Assembly: GCF_001422925.1 (NCBI RefSeq)
Contig: NZ_LMNI01000010.1
Span: 960,993-1,024,992 of the forward strand
Direction: 5' to 3'
Length of the DNA stretch: 64,000 nt
DNA from: Microbacterium sp. Leaf288
GTDB taxonomy: Bacteria; Actinomycetota; Actinomycetes; Actinomycetales; Microbacteriaceae
Shown here: positions 46,720 to 55,602 of the stretch, in pieces
How the letters are laid out: each line of letters starts with the position of its first letter
Position numbering within the stretch: the stretch's first letter is position 1
Made by a program: the position numbers and the translations under genes
The notes under the pieces: generated by a model
Databases searched by the model: none
The model's input: the letters and a program-made list of their open reading frames with translations, nothing else
What the model was told of the DNA's origin: nothing

Positions 46720-47904
46720 TCAGTGAGTCCCGTCGCGATCCGGTGCCACATCGAGGAGGTGCGGGATCGCGCGGTCGATCATCCTCATGGTCGCCGTCAA
46801 TGAGATCCGGAAGTGCTGCGGCTGCTCGAACAGCGACCCGGGCATGACGTACACGCCCCGCTCCTCGAGGGAATCGCAGAACGCCTGGGCGTCACCGGCC
46901 GGCGCCCGGCCCCACAGGTAGAAGGTGCCCTCGGGCCGCGTGACCTCGTAGCCGGCGTCGGTCAGCGCGCCGTACATCCGATCGCGCTTGCGTGCCAGCT
47001 CGGCCATGTCGAGCGACAGACCCTCGAGTTCGGGCACCGAGTACTGCATGACCGCATCGGGGAATCCCCAGCCGATGGCCAGCCCCAGGGGGAACAGCGC
47101 AGCGCGCAGCTCTTCCCGCTCCGCCGTCGGGACCAGGGGCGACAGCGCGAGGTAGCCGAGCCGCGCCCCGGGGGCGAGCAGCACCTTGCCGTAGCTGTAG
47201 TCGATCACCGTCCACGGGTAGGAGGCGGCGGGGCTCGTGAACGCGATGCCGTCGAAGCGGATGCGGCGGTACGGCTCGTCCGACAGCAGCCAGATGCGGC
47301 GTCCCTGGGCACGCGACGCCTTCTCGAGCACCGCGGCGAGCGCCTCCCATGTCGATGGCGGGTAGACGCGACCGGTGGGGTTCGCGGGCGAGTTGACGAC
47401 GACGATCCTCGTGCGAGGGGTGATCGCGCGCGCGATCGCGTCGACATCGAGGTCGAATGTCTCGGGGGCGAGGTCCACGCCGACCGGGACGAGGTCCGCG
47501 GCGTGCAGCATCGGCGCGTAGCAGAACCAGCCGGGCACCGGGATCACCACCTCGTCCCCCGCATCGGCCAGCAGAGCGAACGCGAGCGAGATCGCACCGA
47601 AGGCGCCCTGCGTCATGGCGATGTCTTCGGGTTCGAAGTCCAGTCCCAGCTCTCCCGACAGCGCGCCGGCCACGACTTCCTGCGCGGAACGCTCACTGCT
47701 CTTGTACGCGAACCAGTCGACGGTCCGCGGCTCGGCGTTCCTGCGAATGGCCGCCGGGAGGCCGGGCAGCGCCATCTCGTGCGGGTTGCCGAACGCGAAG
47801 ACCAGTGCGTCCGGGTCGGACGCGACGACCTGCATGCGGGAGAAGTAGGAGCCGACGACATCCACCGCCGCCTTCGCCGCCTTCGCCCGTGTCGACATCG
47901 CCAT
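46720..47904 (-). CDS. pyridoxal-phosphate-dependent aminotransferase
   Basis: 394 residues, class I/II fold. NSPANPTGRVYPPSTWE and LLSDEPYRRIRFDG precede the PLP lysine in IDYSYGKVLLAPGARLGYL; the C-terminal arginine is in HFRISLTATMRM. The substrate is not clear; it differs from dapC at 3407-4528. ATG 47904 has AGAGGTG 8 nt upstream; a much longer frame upstream overlaps the divergent patatin gene region and is rejected. Confidence 0.88.
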   Translation of the reverse strand: MAMSTRAKAAKAAVDVVGSYFSRMQVVASDPDALVFAFGNPHEMALPGLPAAIRRNAEPRTVDWFAYKSSERSAQEVVAGALSGELGLDFEPEDIAMTQGAFGAISLAFALLADAGDEVVIPVPGWFCYAPMLHAADLVPVGVDLAPETFDLDVDAIARAITPRTRIVVVNSPANPTGRVYPPSTWEALAAVLEKASRAQGRRIWLLSDEPYRRIRFDGIAFTSPAASYPWTVIDYSYGKVLLAPGARLGYLALSPLVPTAEREELRAALFPLGLAIGWGFPDAVMQYSVPELEGLSLDMAELARKRDRMYGALTDAGYEVTRPEGTFYLWGRAPAGDAQAFCDSLEERGVYVMPGSLFEQPQHFRISLTATMRMIDRAIPHLLDVAPDRDGTH

Positions 47905-48059
47905 GGCAGTCACCTCTCGCCCCCAGTGCCGATCCGTGATCCCGCCCAGGATCCCAACAGACGCGTGGCGCGTCAATCGCCTCCGCGATCGGCACGCGTC
48001 ACAGGCGTTCCCCAACCGCGCGGTGCTACCTTCGCTCGGGCGCGACAAGTGGAGGACGG

Positions 48060-48836
48060 ATGATCGACGACCCTGAGCTGGGGCTCGTACTCGGAGGTGG
48101 TGGCGCCTTCGGCGCCGCGCACGTCGGTGTGCTGCAGGTCCTCGCCGAGCGAGGCATCCGTCCCGGCATCGCGACCGGAACGAGTTCGGGCGCCCTCGTC
48201 GCGGCGGCCTACGCCGCCGGTCTGGAGGCGCACGCCATCGAGCGCGCCGCACGAGCGTTCCGCTGGAGCGCGATCGCACGCTGGTCTCTGACGCCGCGGT
48301 GGGGTCTGCTCGACACCACCGCGATCGTCGACGCCGTCCCCCGTGCCCTCGGCGAGGACCCGCACATCGAGCACCTGCCCCGCCGCTTCGCCGCGTACGC
48401 CACCGATCTGCGCACGCGCCGCGGAATCATCCTCGACGAGGGACCGCTGAGCGCCGCCCTCCGCGCGACTGTCGCGGTGCCGGGCCTTCTCCCCCCGATC
48501 CGCCGCGGCGATGCACTGCTCGCGGACGGCGGGATGATCGACAACGTGCCGGTCGCCGCGGCGCGCGCCCTCGGCGCCACCCGTGTGATCGTGGTGCGGC
48601 TGCACGCGAAGTGGGAGAACGTGCGCATGATGCGCACCGTCACCCGCATCGCGGATCTCGTCGCCGACCCGTCGGTCGTGCTGGTCCAGCCCGAGATGGA
48701 GGGGATGGCGCAGTGGCGGATGACCGACGTGCCGCGCCTCATCGCGGAGGGGCGCCGCGCGGCGACGGCCGCGTTGGATGCTGCGGCCCAGCGCAACGCG
48801 TCACTCCGGTGGGGTGCGGCGGTCGTGGCCGAGTAG
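48060..48836 (+). CDS. patatin-like phospholipase
   Basis: 258 residues. The oxyanion loop GGGGAFG (about 12-18), nucleophile elbow GTSSG (Ser at about 43) and the catalytic DGG (about 158) of the patatin/RssA family are visible. It would hydrolyse phospholipids or other acyl esters in the cytoplasm. GTGGAGGACGG gives a Shine-Dalgarno 7 nt before ATG 48060. It is divergent from the aminotransferase and ends 17 nt from the DUF1206 gene on the other strand. Confidence 0.88.
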   Translation: MIDDPELGLVLGGGGAFGAAHVGVLQVLAERGIRPGIATGTSSGALVAAAYAAGLEAHAIERAARAFRWSAIARWSLTPRWGLLDTTAIVDAVPRALGEDPHIEHLPRRFAAYATDLRTRRGIILDEGPLSAALRATVAVPGLLPPIRRGDALLADGGMIDNVPVAAARALGATRVIVVRLHAKWENVRMMRTVTRIADLVADPSVVLVQPEMEGMAQWRMTDVPRLIAEGRRAATAALDAAAQRNASLRWGAAVVAE

Positions 48837-48852
48837 TCGCGCGGCCGCGCCT

Positions 48853-49653
48853 CTACATCCGCGCGTAGCGGGCGCGGGCGAAGCAGAAGACGCCGTAGAT
48901 GATCAGTCCCGCGGCGACCACCCACAGGATGACCGGCCCGAGCGGCAGCCCCGCCAAGGTGTGCAGGGCGCCATCCAGTCCACCCGCCGCTTGGGGATCG
49001 TGTGTGAACGCGGCGACCGCGAACAGCGCGCCCGTCACCGCCACGGCGATGCCCTTCGCGACATAGCCGACCACGCCGAACGTCACGATGCCCTTTCGCG
49101 CAACCCCGGCGGGGAGGTCGAGGCGCTTCTCGAAGGCGCGGGTGAAACCGCGCACGATGAAAGCGATGCCGATGGCGAGCACGATGAGCCCGATCAGGAT
49201 GAGCACGAACAGGCCGCCGGAGCTGGCCATCAGCTGCGCGCTCAGGGATTGCGAGGACTGCGAGGAGTCCGAGCTTCCGCCGAGCGCGTAGACGAGCGCG
49301 GTGAACGCGATGGCGAGGTAGGCGACCGCGGTGCCGATGTACTTGACGCGGTATCCCCACTTCTTCTTGGCGTCGGGATCCCGCTCCAGGAATGCCTCGG
49401 CGACCTGCCAGACGGCGAGCGCCGTGAGCCCCAGTACGATCGCCCACAGGAGGAGCACTCCCGCAGGGGTGTCGCGGATCTTCTCCATGGCACCGCCCTG
49501 GTCCGCCTCACCCGCACCGCCGGTGGCGACGGATACGGCGATGGCGCCGATCACGATGTGCACGATGCCGAGCACGACGTAGCCGATGCGGGCGATCGTC
49601 CGGAAGACGGGTGAGTCGGTGGCGGCCCGCGCCGCACTTTTCGCAGTGGTCAT
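48853..49653 (-). CDS. DUF1206-family membrane protein
   Basis: 266 residues, with three pairs of helices arranged as an internal repeat (each near ARIGYVVLGIVHIVIGA, KYIGTAVAYLAIAFTALVYA, VVGYVAKGIAVAVTGALFAV). That triple repeat is the mark of DUF1206. Function unknown. ATG 49653 follows TACGCT by 6 nt, so the start is probably leaderless; the longer frame upstream reads through the PAP2 region and is not protein-like. Confidence 0.85.
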   Translation of the reverse strand: MTTAKSAARAATDSPVFRTIARIGYVVLGIVHIVIGAIAVSVATGGAGEADQGGAMEKIRDTPAGVLLLWAIVLGLTALAVWQVAEAFLERDPDAKKKWGYRVKYIGTAVAYLAIAFTALVYALGGSSDSSQSSQSLSAQLMASSGGLFVLILIGLIVLAIGIAFIVRGFTRAFEKRLDLPAGVARKGIVTFGVVGYVAKGIAVAVTGALFAVAAFTHDPQAAGGLDGALHTLAGLPLGPVILWVVAAGLIIYGVFCFARARYARM

Positions 49654-49659
49654 TCGCGA

Positions 49660-49665
49660 AGCGTA
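49660..49665 (-). promoter_or_regulatory. -10 box of the DUF1206 gene (leaderless start)
   Basis: TACGCT on the minus strand ends 6 nt before ATG 49653. Confidence 0.4.
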
Positions 49666-49717
49666 TCTCCGGCGCGTCTGCGGGGAACAGGGCTTGCACT
49701 CGGGCGGGGAATCGTGC

Positions 49718-50422
49718 TCACCCACCGGGCGGCGAGGACCGCCTGGCGCGCCGGACCCGATAGGCCTGGGCGGCGCTCCACACGAGGCACGCCACGGCGA
49801 TGCCCTCCAGCAGCCCCGCAAGCACGTCGCTCGCCCAGTGGGCATGCAGGTAGGTGCGGCTCCACATCATCCAGGCGACCCAGATCACTCCGAGCGTCCA
49901 GACGTACCAGCGGCGCAGCAGCAGTCCGAGCGTCACGGCGATGGTCGTCGCCACAGCGGTGTGACCGGACGGGAACGAGGTGGCCATGCTCTCCGCGAGC
50001 GAATCCGACGGCCGCACCCGCGCGATGATCGCGGCCATCGGGGCACCGATCGCCGTCACGGTCACGAAGGCCACCGCGAGGGTCGCGGCATCCCACCACC
50101 GCCGCCGCCAGAGGAAGATCGCGATGATGAGGATCCCGACCACAGGCGCACCCACCACGCCGCCGATGACGGAGGGCACCCAGGCGATCACCAGCCCCAC
50201 GTCGGTCAAGCCCGCGAGCATGGCATCGTCCCACCAGATGTCGACGGCGAGCGGATCGTGCCCGCCCAGCGCCACCGCGAAGCGCAGCATCACGAAGAGC
50301 ACGGTGGCCACCACGCCGACCACCAGGACGGTCGCACGGTGGGGGTCGGGATGCGCAAGAGGCTCATCGGATGTCGCCGCGAGCGGCGCGCCACCGGCCC
50401 GGGGTTCCTCGTTCTCGCCCAC
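49718..50422 (-). CDS. PAP2-family membrane phosphatase
   Basis: 234 residues with about six helices. The phosphatase signature is visible in order: IIARVRPSDS (the Lys position replaced), TSFPSGHTAVA with the catalytic His, and SRTYLHAHWASD. It probably dephosphorylates a lipid such as undecaprenyl pyrophosphate or phosphatidic acid. GTG 50422 follows CACAAT by 6 nt. The frame runs far upstream through the divergent FAD gene, but only the part from this GTG is protein-like. Confidence 0.88.
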   Translation of the reverse strand: MGENEEPRAGGAPLAATSDEPLAHPDPHRATVLVVGVVATVLFVMLRFAVALGGHDPLAVDIWWDDAMLAGLTDVGLVIAWVPSVIGGVVGAPVVGILIIAIFLWRRRWWDAATLAVAFVTVTAIGAPMAAIIARVRPSDSLAESMATSFPSGHTAVATTIAVTLGLLLRRWYVWTLGVIWVAWMMWSRTYLHAHWASDVLAGLLEGIAVACLVWSAAQAYRVRRARRSSPPGG

Positions 50423-50428
50423 GCGCCC

Positions 50429-50434
50429 ATTGTG
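50429..50434 (-). promoter_or_regulatory. -10 box of the PAP2 gene (leaderless start)
   Basis: CACAAT on the minus strand ends 6 nt before GTG 50422. Confidence 0.4.
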
Positions 50435-50518
50435 CGTGCGGAGCAGTCTTCGCCGCGCCCTCTTGCCGTGCACGGTCCCGGTGTCGTATGGGCCATTGAC
50501 GAGCCGCACGCGCACTGC

Positions 50519-50524
50519 TCTGAT
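50519..50524 (+). promoter_or_regulatory. -10 box of the FAD oxidoreductase gene
   Basis: TCTGAT ends 6 nt before ATG 50531. Confidence 0.35.
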
Positions 50525-50530
50525 GAGCGC

Positions 50531-51907
50531 ATGGACGCGATCGTCGACGTCGACTACGTGGTCGTCGGGGCGGGGGCGATGGGGATGGCGTTCGTGGACG
50601 CCCTCACCGGGGCCGCCGATGACGTGTCGGTCGCGATCGTCGACCGCCGGCACGGCGCCGGCGGTCATTGGCTCGATGCGTACGGATTCGTGCGGCTGCA
50701 CCAGGCGTCGGCCTTCTACGGCGTCGCCTCGACTCTGCTCGGCGGCGGGCGGCTGCAGGACGACGGTCCGGAGCGAGGACTTCACGAGCGCGCGAGCGCC
50801 GCGGAGGTGTCGGAGTACTACGCCCGCGTGCTCGCACGACTCGTCCGGTCGGGCAGGGTCGCCTTCCACGGCCGCAGCGAGTACCTGGGTGATCGCCGGT
50901 TCGTGTCGCTGCTCAGCGGCACGCGCTTCCATGCGCCCCGAGCACGGGTGGTGGACGCGCGGTACCTGTCCCCCGACATCCCGCTGCTCACTCCCCCGCC
51001 GTTCGCGGTCGAGGACGGCGCCCACGTCGTAGCCGTCAACGACCTCGTCCGCCTCGCGGAGGCTCCCGGCCACTACGTCATCGTCGGTGCCGGCAAGACC
51101 GCGACGGACACGTGCGTGTGGCTGCTGCAGAACGGCGTCGGAGCGAACGCGATCACGTGGGTCCGTCCGCGCGACCCGTGGCTGCTCAACCGTGCCGTCG
51201 TGCAGCCCGACCCGGCGATCTTCCTCGGCATGGCGGCCGACACGATGGCCGCCGCGGCGGCGGCTTCGGATCCCGACGACGTCTTCTTCCGGATGGAGGA
51301 TGCCGGGATCATGCTGCGCTTCGATCCCGCGGTCACCCCGACGATGGCCAAGACGCCGACGCTCGCCACGTGGGAGCTCGACCTCGTCCGCACGATCGAC
51401 GACGTCGTCCGTCGCGGACACCTGAAGTCCGCCGGCCACGGACGCCTGACGTTCGCCGACGGCGACGTGCACGTTCCCGCCGATTCGCTCGTCGTGCACT
51501 GCGCGGCCGAAGGGCTGAAGTACCCGGGCCTGCGACCCATCTGGACCCCGGAGGCCATCACTCCGCAGCCGGTGCGGGTCGGCTTCCCCTGCTACGGCGC
51601 CGCGCTCTCCGGCTACGTCGAGGCGACCCGCGACGACGACGCCGAGAAGAATCGCGTCTGCCGCCCCTCGCCCTACTCCGACACCCCCGCAGACTGGGCG
51701 ACGATGCAGACGATCGGCGGCGACGCGTCGCTCGCGATGTCGAAGGAGACGGATCTGCGGGCGTGGTCGAACACGACGTCGCTGAACCCCGCGCGCGTGT
51801 CGCCGGAGCAGGCGGATGACCCGGCCGTGCTCGCCGCCGCGGCGCGGTTCAAGCAGAACATCGGCGCAGGGCGGGCGCGCCTGGCGGAATTCGCGGGGAT
51901 CGCGTAG
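50531..51907 (+). CDS. FAD/NAD(P)-binding oxidoreductase
   Basis: 458 residues. An N-terminal FAD-binding Rossmann motif VVVGAGAMGMAF (about 10-21) and a second dinucleotide motif VIVGAGKTATDT (about 180) suggest a two-domain monooxygenase-like flavoprotein. GGHWLDAYGFVRLHQ just after the first fold resembles flavin monooxygenases. No substrate can be named and no partner gene lies nearby. ATG 50531 follows TCTGAT by 6 nt. The frame continues upstream over the PAP2 gene, which I reject. Confidence 0.82.
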   Translation: MDAIVDVDYVVVGAGAMGMAFVDALTGAADDVSVAIVDRRHGAGGHWLDAYGFVRLHQASAFYGVASTLLGGGRLQDDGPERGLHERASAAEVSEYYARVLARLVRSGRVAFHGRSEYLGDRRFVSLLSGTRFHAPRARVVDARYLSPDIPLLTPPPFAVEDGAHVVAVNDLVRLAEAPGHYVIVGAGKTATDTCVWLLQNGVGANAITWVRPRDPWLLNRAVVQPDPAIFLGMAADTMAAAAAASDPDDVFFRMEDAGIMLRFDPAVTPTMAKTPTLATWELDLVRTIDDVVRRGHLKSAGHGRLTFADGDVHVPADSLVVHCAAEGLKYPGLRPIWTPEAITPQPVRVGFPCYGAALSGYVEATRDDDAEKNRVCRPSPYSDTPADWATMQTIGGDASLAMSKETDLRAWSNTTSLNPARVSPEQADDPAVLAAAARFKQNIGAGRARLAEFAGIA

Positions 51908-51916
51908 CCGGTGCGC

Positions 51917-51922
51917 CAGAAT
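51917..51922 (+). promoter_or_regulatory. -10 box of the small membrane protein gene
   Basis: CAGAAT ends 6 nt before ATG 51929, inside the 21-bp gap after the FAD gene. Confidence 0.4.
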
Positions 51923-51928
51923 GTCGCC

Positions 51929-52318
51929 ATGAACCAGACTGCCGCCTACCAGCCCGGCGTGTGCAACATCGGTCCCGCCGAGATCCGCAGGCGCCGGGCC
52001 TCGGGGTGGTGGGGGCTCGCGATCGCCGTCGTCTTCCTGGGCATCGCGTTCGCCCTCGGGTGGGCGGCTCCGTGGCGTCTGCTGGTCGCGCTGCCGGTGT
52101 TCCTGTCGGCCCAGGGATTCCTGCAGGCCGCGTTCCACTTCTGCGTCGGGTTCGCCAGCCGGGGTCTGTACAACTTCGGCGACGTCGGAAGAGAGGAGAG
52201 CATCCAGGACGCCGAGTTCCGGCGGAAGGATCAGCGCAAGGCGCTGTTCATCAGCCTGCTGGCGTTCGCCATCGCGGCCGTCGTGGGCGTGGTCGCGTAC
52301 CTGATTCCGATCGGCTGA
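51929..52318 (+). CDS. small membrane protein with CNIGPAEI motif
   Basis: 129 residues, three helices (about 32-49, 53-75 and 103-127). The N-terminus YQPGVCNIGPAEIRRRRASG looks like a motif shared by small actinobacterial membrane proteins, with one cysteine and a basic cluster before the first helix. Function unknown. ATG 51929 is used because CAGAAT sits 6 nt upstream; a GTG 18 nt earlier is possible. Confidence 0.75.
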   Translation: MNQTAAYQPGVCNIGPAEIRRRRASGWWGLAIAVVFLGIAFALGWAAPWRLLVALPVFLSAQGFLQAAFHFCVGFASRGLYNFGDVGREESIQDAEFRRKDQRKALFISLLAFAIAAVVGVVAYLIPIG

Positions 52319-52330
52319 CGCGTCCGGACC

Positions 52331-52897
52331 TCAGTCCCAGTCGAGGTACTCCTCGACGATGACCGCCGTCTCGACGGGGTGAGTGAGCGGGAAGAGGTGA
52401 CCGGCCCCGTCGAGGTTCTTGACGCTCGCACGCTCGGGCGCCGTCGCCTGCAGGCGTTCGCCGTTGGCGCGGGGGGTCACCTCGTCGTCCGCGCCCTGCA
52501 CGATCAGCACGGGGATGACCGGGGCGAGAGCGATGTCTTCGTCCTCGACACCCAGCAGCAGCAGTCCGTTGACGCGCTCGGGGTGCGCGGCGACGAGCGC
52601 CCGCGCGACGGTGCCGCCGCGGCCGTGCCCGCCGACCCACGTGCGCTCGAGGCCCAGCTCATCGATGACCGCGATGACGTCGTCTGCCTGATCGCCGGTC
52701 GACGCCGCGTCGACGTTCGTGCGGTAGCCGACGCGGATGATGTGGAATCCCGCCTCTTCGGCGAGGTAGTGCCCCACCACACCCAGCGCGTCCTGTCCAG
52801 GTTCGGCGATCAGCACCAGGCCGATGGGCCCGTCGCCCTCGACGATGTAGGGGATCGCGCGTCCGTCGGGCTCGAAGATCTGCGTGGTGTCGGTCAT
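52331..52897 (-). CDS. alpha/beta-hydrolase-like protein
   Basis: 188 residues. The nucleophile elbow position reads GGHGRGG (about 94), where a serine hydrolase would have GxSxG, so the nucleophile is Gly-Arg-Gly here and catalysis is doubtful. GADDEVTPRANGERL and GAGHLFPLTHP supply the Asp and His regions. It may be an inactive or binding member. ATG 52897 has AAGGC 6 nt upstream; the frame extends 18 codons further but without a ribosome site. Confidence 0.75.
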   Translation of the reverse strand: MTDTTQIFEPDGRAIPYIVEGDGPIGLVLIAEPGQDALGVVGHYLAEEAGFHIIRVGYRTNVDAASTGDQADDVIAVIDELGLERTWVGGHGRGGTVARALVAAHPERVNGLLLLGVEDEDIALAPVIPVLIVQGADDEVTPRANGERLQATAPERASVKNLDGAGHLFPLTHPVETAVIVEEYLDWD

Positions 52898-52922
52898 GGG
52901 AAGCCTTTCCGGGAAGCGATCG

Positions 52923-53996
52923 TCAGACGTTGAAGCGGAACTCGACGACATCGCCGTCCTGCATGACGTAGTCCTTGCCCTCGAGCCGGGCCTTGCCCTT
53001 CGAGCGGGCCTCGACGACCGAACCGGTCTCGACGAGGTCGTCGAACGAGATGACCTCTGCCTTGATGAAGCCCTTCTCGAAGTCGGTGTGGATCACGCCG
53101 GCCGCCTGCGGCGCCTTCCAGCCCTTGCCGATGGTCCAGGCACGGGCCTCCTTCGGGCCGGCCGTGAGGTACGTCTGCAGCCCGAGCGTGTCGAAGCCGA
53201 TGCGCGCCAGCTGATCGAGACCGGACTCGTCCTGCCCGGTCGAGGCGAGCAGCTCCGCCGCGTCATCCGGGTCGAGGTCGATGAGCTCCGACTCGATCTT
53301 CGCGTCGAGGAACACCGCCTTGGCCGGCGCGACCAGAGCCTCGAGCGAGGCCTTCCTCGCAGCATCCGTCAGCACCGCCTCATCGACGTTGAAGACGAAG
53401 ATGAAGGGCTTCGCGGTCAGCAGGCCCAGCTCCTTGATCGGCGAGAGGTCGATGCCCGAGGCCGACAGCAGCACGCCGCGCTCGAGGGCATCCTTCGCCT
53501 CGATCGCCGCGGCGAGCACCGAGGGGTCGAGCTTCTTGCCCTTGACCTCCTTCTCGTACCGCGTGATCGCCTTCTCGAGCGTCTCGAGGTCGGCGAGCTG
53601 CAGCTCGGCGTTGATGGTCTCCATGTCGCTCTGCGGGTTCACCGCGCCCTCGACGTGCACGACGTCGTCGTCGTCGAAGCCGCGCACGACCTGTGCGATC
53701 GCATCGGCCTCGCGGATGTTCGCGAGGAACTTGTTGCCCAGACCCTCGCCCTCGCTCGCGCCGCGGACGATGCCGGCGATGTCGACGAAGGACACGGCGG
53801 CGGGCAGGATCCGCTCGGAGTGGAAGATCTCCGCCAGCTTGTCGAGCCGCGGGTCGGGCAGGTTGACCACGCCGATGTTCGGCTCGATCGTCGCGAACGG
53901 GTAGTTCGCCGCGAGCACCTGGTTCTTGGTCAGGGCGTTGAAGAGGGTCGACTTGCCGACGTTCGGGAGACCGACGATTCCGATGGTGAGAGCCAC
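52923..53996 (-). CDS. ychF: redox-regulated ATPase YchF (Obg-like)
   Basis: 357 residues. The P-loop is IVGLPNVGKSTLFNALT; G3 is DIAGIVRGASEGEGLGNKFL, and the C-terminal TGS-like domain (EVISFDDLVETGS; DYVMQDGDVVEFRFNV) is intact. YchF binds ribosomes and hydrolyses ATP, linked to translation and oxidative stress. GTG 53996 gives MALTIGIVGLPNVGKS, the usual start; ATG 54002 adds Met-Pro. TAGACT lies 8 nt upstream. Confidence 0.95.
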   Translation of the reverse strand: MALTIGIVGLPNVGKSTLFNALTKNQVLAANYPFATIEPNIGVVNLPDPRLDKLAEIFHSERILPAAVSFVDIAGIVRGASEGEGLGNKFLANIREADAIAQVVRGFDDDDVVHVEGAVNPQSDMETINAELQLADLETLEKAITRYEKEVKGKKLDPSVLAAAIEAKDALERGVLLSASGIDLSPIKELGLLTAKPFIFVFNVDEAVLTDAARKASLEALVAPAKAVFLDAKIESELIDLDPDDAAELLASTGQDESGLDQLARIGFDTLGLQTYLTAGPKEARAWTIGKGWKAPQAAGVIHTDFEKGFIKAEVISFDDLVETGSVVEARSKGKARLEGKDYVMQDGDVVEFRFNV

Positions 53997-54087
53997 GGGC
54001 ATCCAGTCTAGATGGCGACGGATGCCGCGCCCCGCGGCATAGGTCCTTCTGAGGGCCGCACCCGTTGCCGGGCGTGTCGCACGCGGC

Positions 54088-54093
54088 GATACT
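54088..54093 (+). promoter_or_regulatory. -10 box of the first methyltransferase gene (leaderless start)
   Basis: GATACT ends 6 nt before GTG 54100. Confidence 0.5.
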
Positions 54094-54099
54094 GAGCGC

Positions 54100-54756
54100 G
54101 TGGACGAGTGCTGCGCGCCGCGGGCGCCCGAGGGCTACGACCGGGAGTTCAACGCCCGGTTCGCCCGGCGGCTCGCTCGGCAGTACCGCAGCGACGGCCT
54201 GTCGCCGAGCGCGGCGCTGGTGCTCGAGTTCGCGGGCTCCGTCGGGCTCGAGGGAGCGTCGCTGCTCGAGATCGGCGGGGGGATCGGCGACATCCAGCTG
54301 GAGGCGCTCAAGCGGGGCGCGTCCCACACGACCAACGTCGAGCTGTCCGCCGCCTACGAGCCCGAGGCCGCCCGACTGCTCGACGAGGCCGGCCTGCGCG
54401 ATCGGGTGACACGGATGCTGGGGGTCGATCTCGCGAGCACGCCCGAGGCGGTGGAGCCGGCCGACATCGTGGTGCTGCATCGCGTCGTCTGCTGCTACCC
54501 GGACTACGAGCGTCTGCTCGGCGCCGCCGCCGGAAGAGCCCAGCGCGCCGTCGTGTTCAGCCACCCGCCGCGCACGCTGTTCGCCCGGTTCTCAGCGCGC
54601 GCGATCAACGCCTGGTACCACCTGACGGGCAACCCCTACCGTGCGTACGCGCACACGCCCGACGCCATGATCGCGGTGCTGAGCGGGCGCGGCCTCGAAC
54701 CGCGCTACCGCGAGGTCAGCGGACCATGGCACGTCGTCGGCTCCGTGCGCGCGTGA
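54100..54756 (+). CDS. class I SAM-dependent methyltransferase (Mg-protoporphyrin-like fold)
   Basis: 218 residues. The SAM-binding motif I is LLEIGGGIGDIQ (about 55-66), followed by the acidic end of strand 2 (NVELS). The core DIVVLHRVVCCYPDYERLL is a family-typical segment. The N-terminus MDECCAP has two adjacent cysteines. Substrate unknown. GTG 54100 follows GATACT. It faces a second methyltransferase tail-to-tail, 10 nt apart; the two are not paralogues. Confidence 0.82.
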   Translation: MDECCAPRAPEGYDREFNARFARRLARQYRSDGLSPSAALVLEFAGSVGLEGASLLEIGGGIGDIQLEALKRGASHTTNVELSAAYEPEAARLLDEAGLRDRVTRMLGVDLASTPEAVEPADIVVLHRVVCCYPDYERLLGAAAGRAQRAVVFSHPPRTLFARFSARAINAWYHLTGNPYRAYAHTPDAMIAVLSGRGLEPRYREVSGPWHVVGSVRA

Positions 54757-54766
54757 CCTGCCGAGA

Positions 54767-55525
54767 TCAGGACCGGATGCCGCGGAACGAGTGCGTCACG
54801 TACGGCAGGTCCACGACCTCGGCGCCGGTCGCCTCGATGACCCGGCGCTCGTCGAACAGGTCGCTCACCGAGGCCAGGATCGCCGCCCGGTCCGCGTCCG
54901 ACGCGGTGATGACGTAGCTGCGCGAGGCGACCATATCGAGGAGCGCTGCGCGCGTGAGGGAGCGCGTCCATGTCCACGAGCGCGGCTCGAGTCCGTCGAA
55001 CGGCTCGGCCACACGGGGCCCGTCGCCCGCGAGCATCTCCTCCGCGTGGCTGCCGTGCATCGCCGCCGTGAGGCGCGCGACCCACGGATCCGACTCGTCG
55101 CGGATGTTCCAGACGAGCCCGAGCACACCTCCCTCGCGAAGCGCCCGGCCGACTTCGGCGGACGCGGCGACGGCGTCGACCCAGTGCCACGCCTGGCCGA
55201 GCAGCACAGCGTCGACGGAGGCGTCGGGAAGCGGCATCCGTTCCGCCGTCCCCACGAAGGTCGGAACCCCGTGGACGTGCTCGCGGAGAGCGGCGAGCAT
55301 GTCGGCGTCGGGGTCGATCGCGACGACCTCGGCGCCGGCTTCGACGATCGTGCGCGTGAGCTTGCCGGTGCCCGCCCCGACGTCGGCGACGCGCACAGCG
55401 CGGCCCGGCTCGCGCACCGGGGCGAGCATCCAGTCCACGGCTTCGCGCGGATAGTCGGGACGGCCCGACTCGTACGCGGCCGCGGCGACCCCGAACGACA
55501 GCGACATCTCCTCGCGACTGGCCAT
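54767..55525 (-). CDS. class I SAM-dependent methyltransferase (UbiE-like)
   Basis: 252 residues. Motif I is VADVGAGTGKLTRTI (about 46), strand 2 ends in AIDPDADML, and GTAERMPLPDASVDAVLLGQAWHWVD is typical of UbiE/COQ5-like enzymes. Substrate unknown. ATG 55525 has both GGAGG and a TAGGGT box 7 nt upstream. Convergent with the other methyltransferase. Confidence 0.85.
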   Translation of the reverse strand: MASREEMSLSFGVAAAAYESGRPDYPREAVDWMLAPVREPGRAVRVADVGAGTGKLTRTIVEAGAEVVAIDPDADMLAALREHVHGVPTFVGTAERMPLPDASVDAVLLGQAWHWVDAVAASAEVGRALREGGVLGLVWNIRDESDPWVARLTAAMHGSHAEEMLAGDGPRVAEPFDGLEPRSWTWTRSLTRAALLDMVASRSYVITASDADRAAILASVSDLFDERRVIEATGAEVVDLPYVTHSFRGIRS

Positions 55526-55532
55526 GCCTCCG

Positions 55533-55538
55533 ACCCTA
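55533..55538 (-). promoter_or_regulatory. -10-like box of the UbiE-like gene
   Basis: TAGGGT on the minus strand ends 7 nt before ATG 55525, which also has GGAGG, so either mode of initiation is possible. Confidence 0.3.
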
Positions 55539-55602
55539 TGACGACGGTGCGCGCTCGGCGCGCCTTCCGTCCGCGCACCCGGGCCGGGGTGAGTGTGGAC
55601 AT

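Noticed and set aside
49718..52138. 806-codon frame extending the PAP2 gene upstream
   Set aside because: Only the last 234 codons are protein-like; the rest is antisense to the FAD oxidoreductase gene.
54100..55525. The two adjacent methyltransferases as a recent duplication
   Set aside because: They are on opposite strands, differ in their motif I and core sequences, and belong to different subfamilies.
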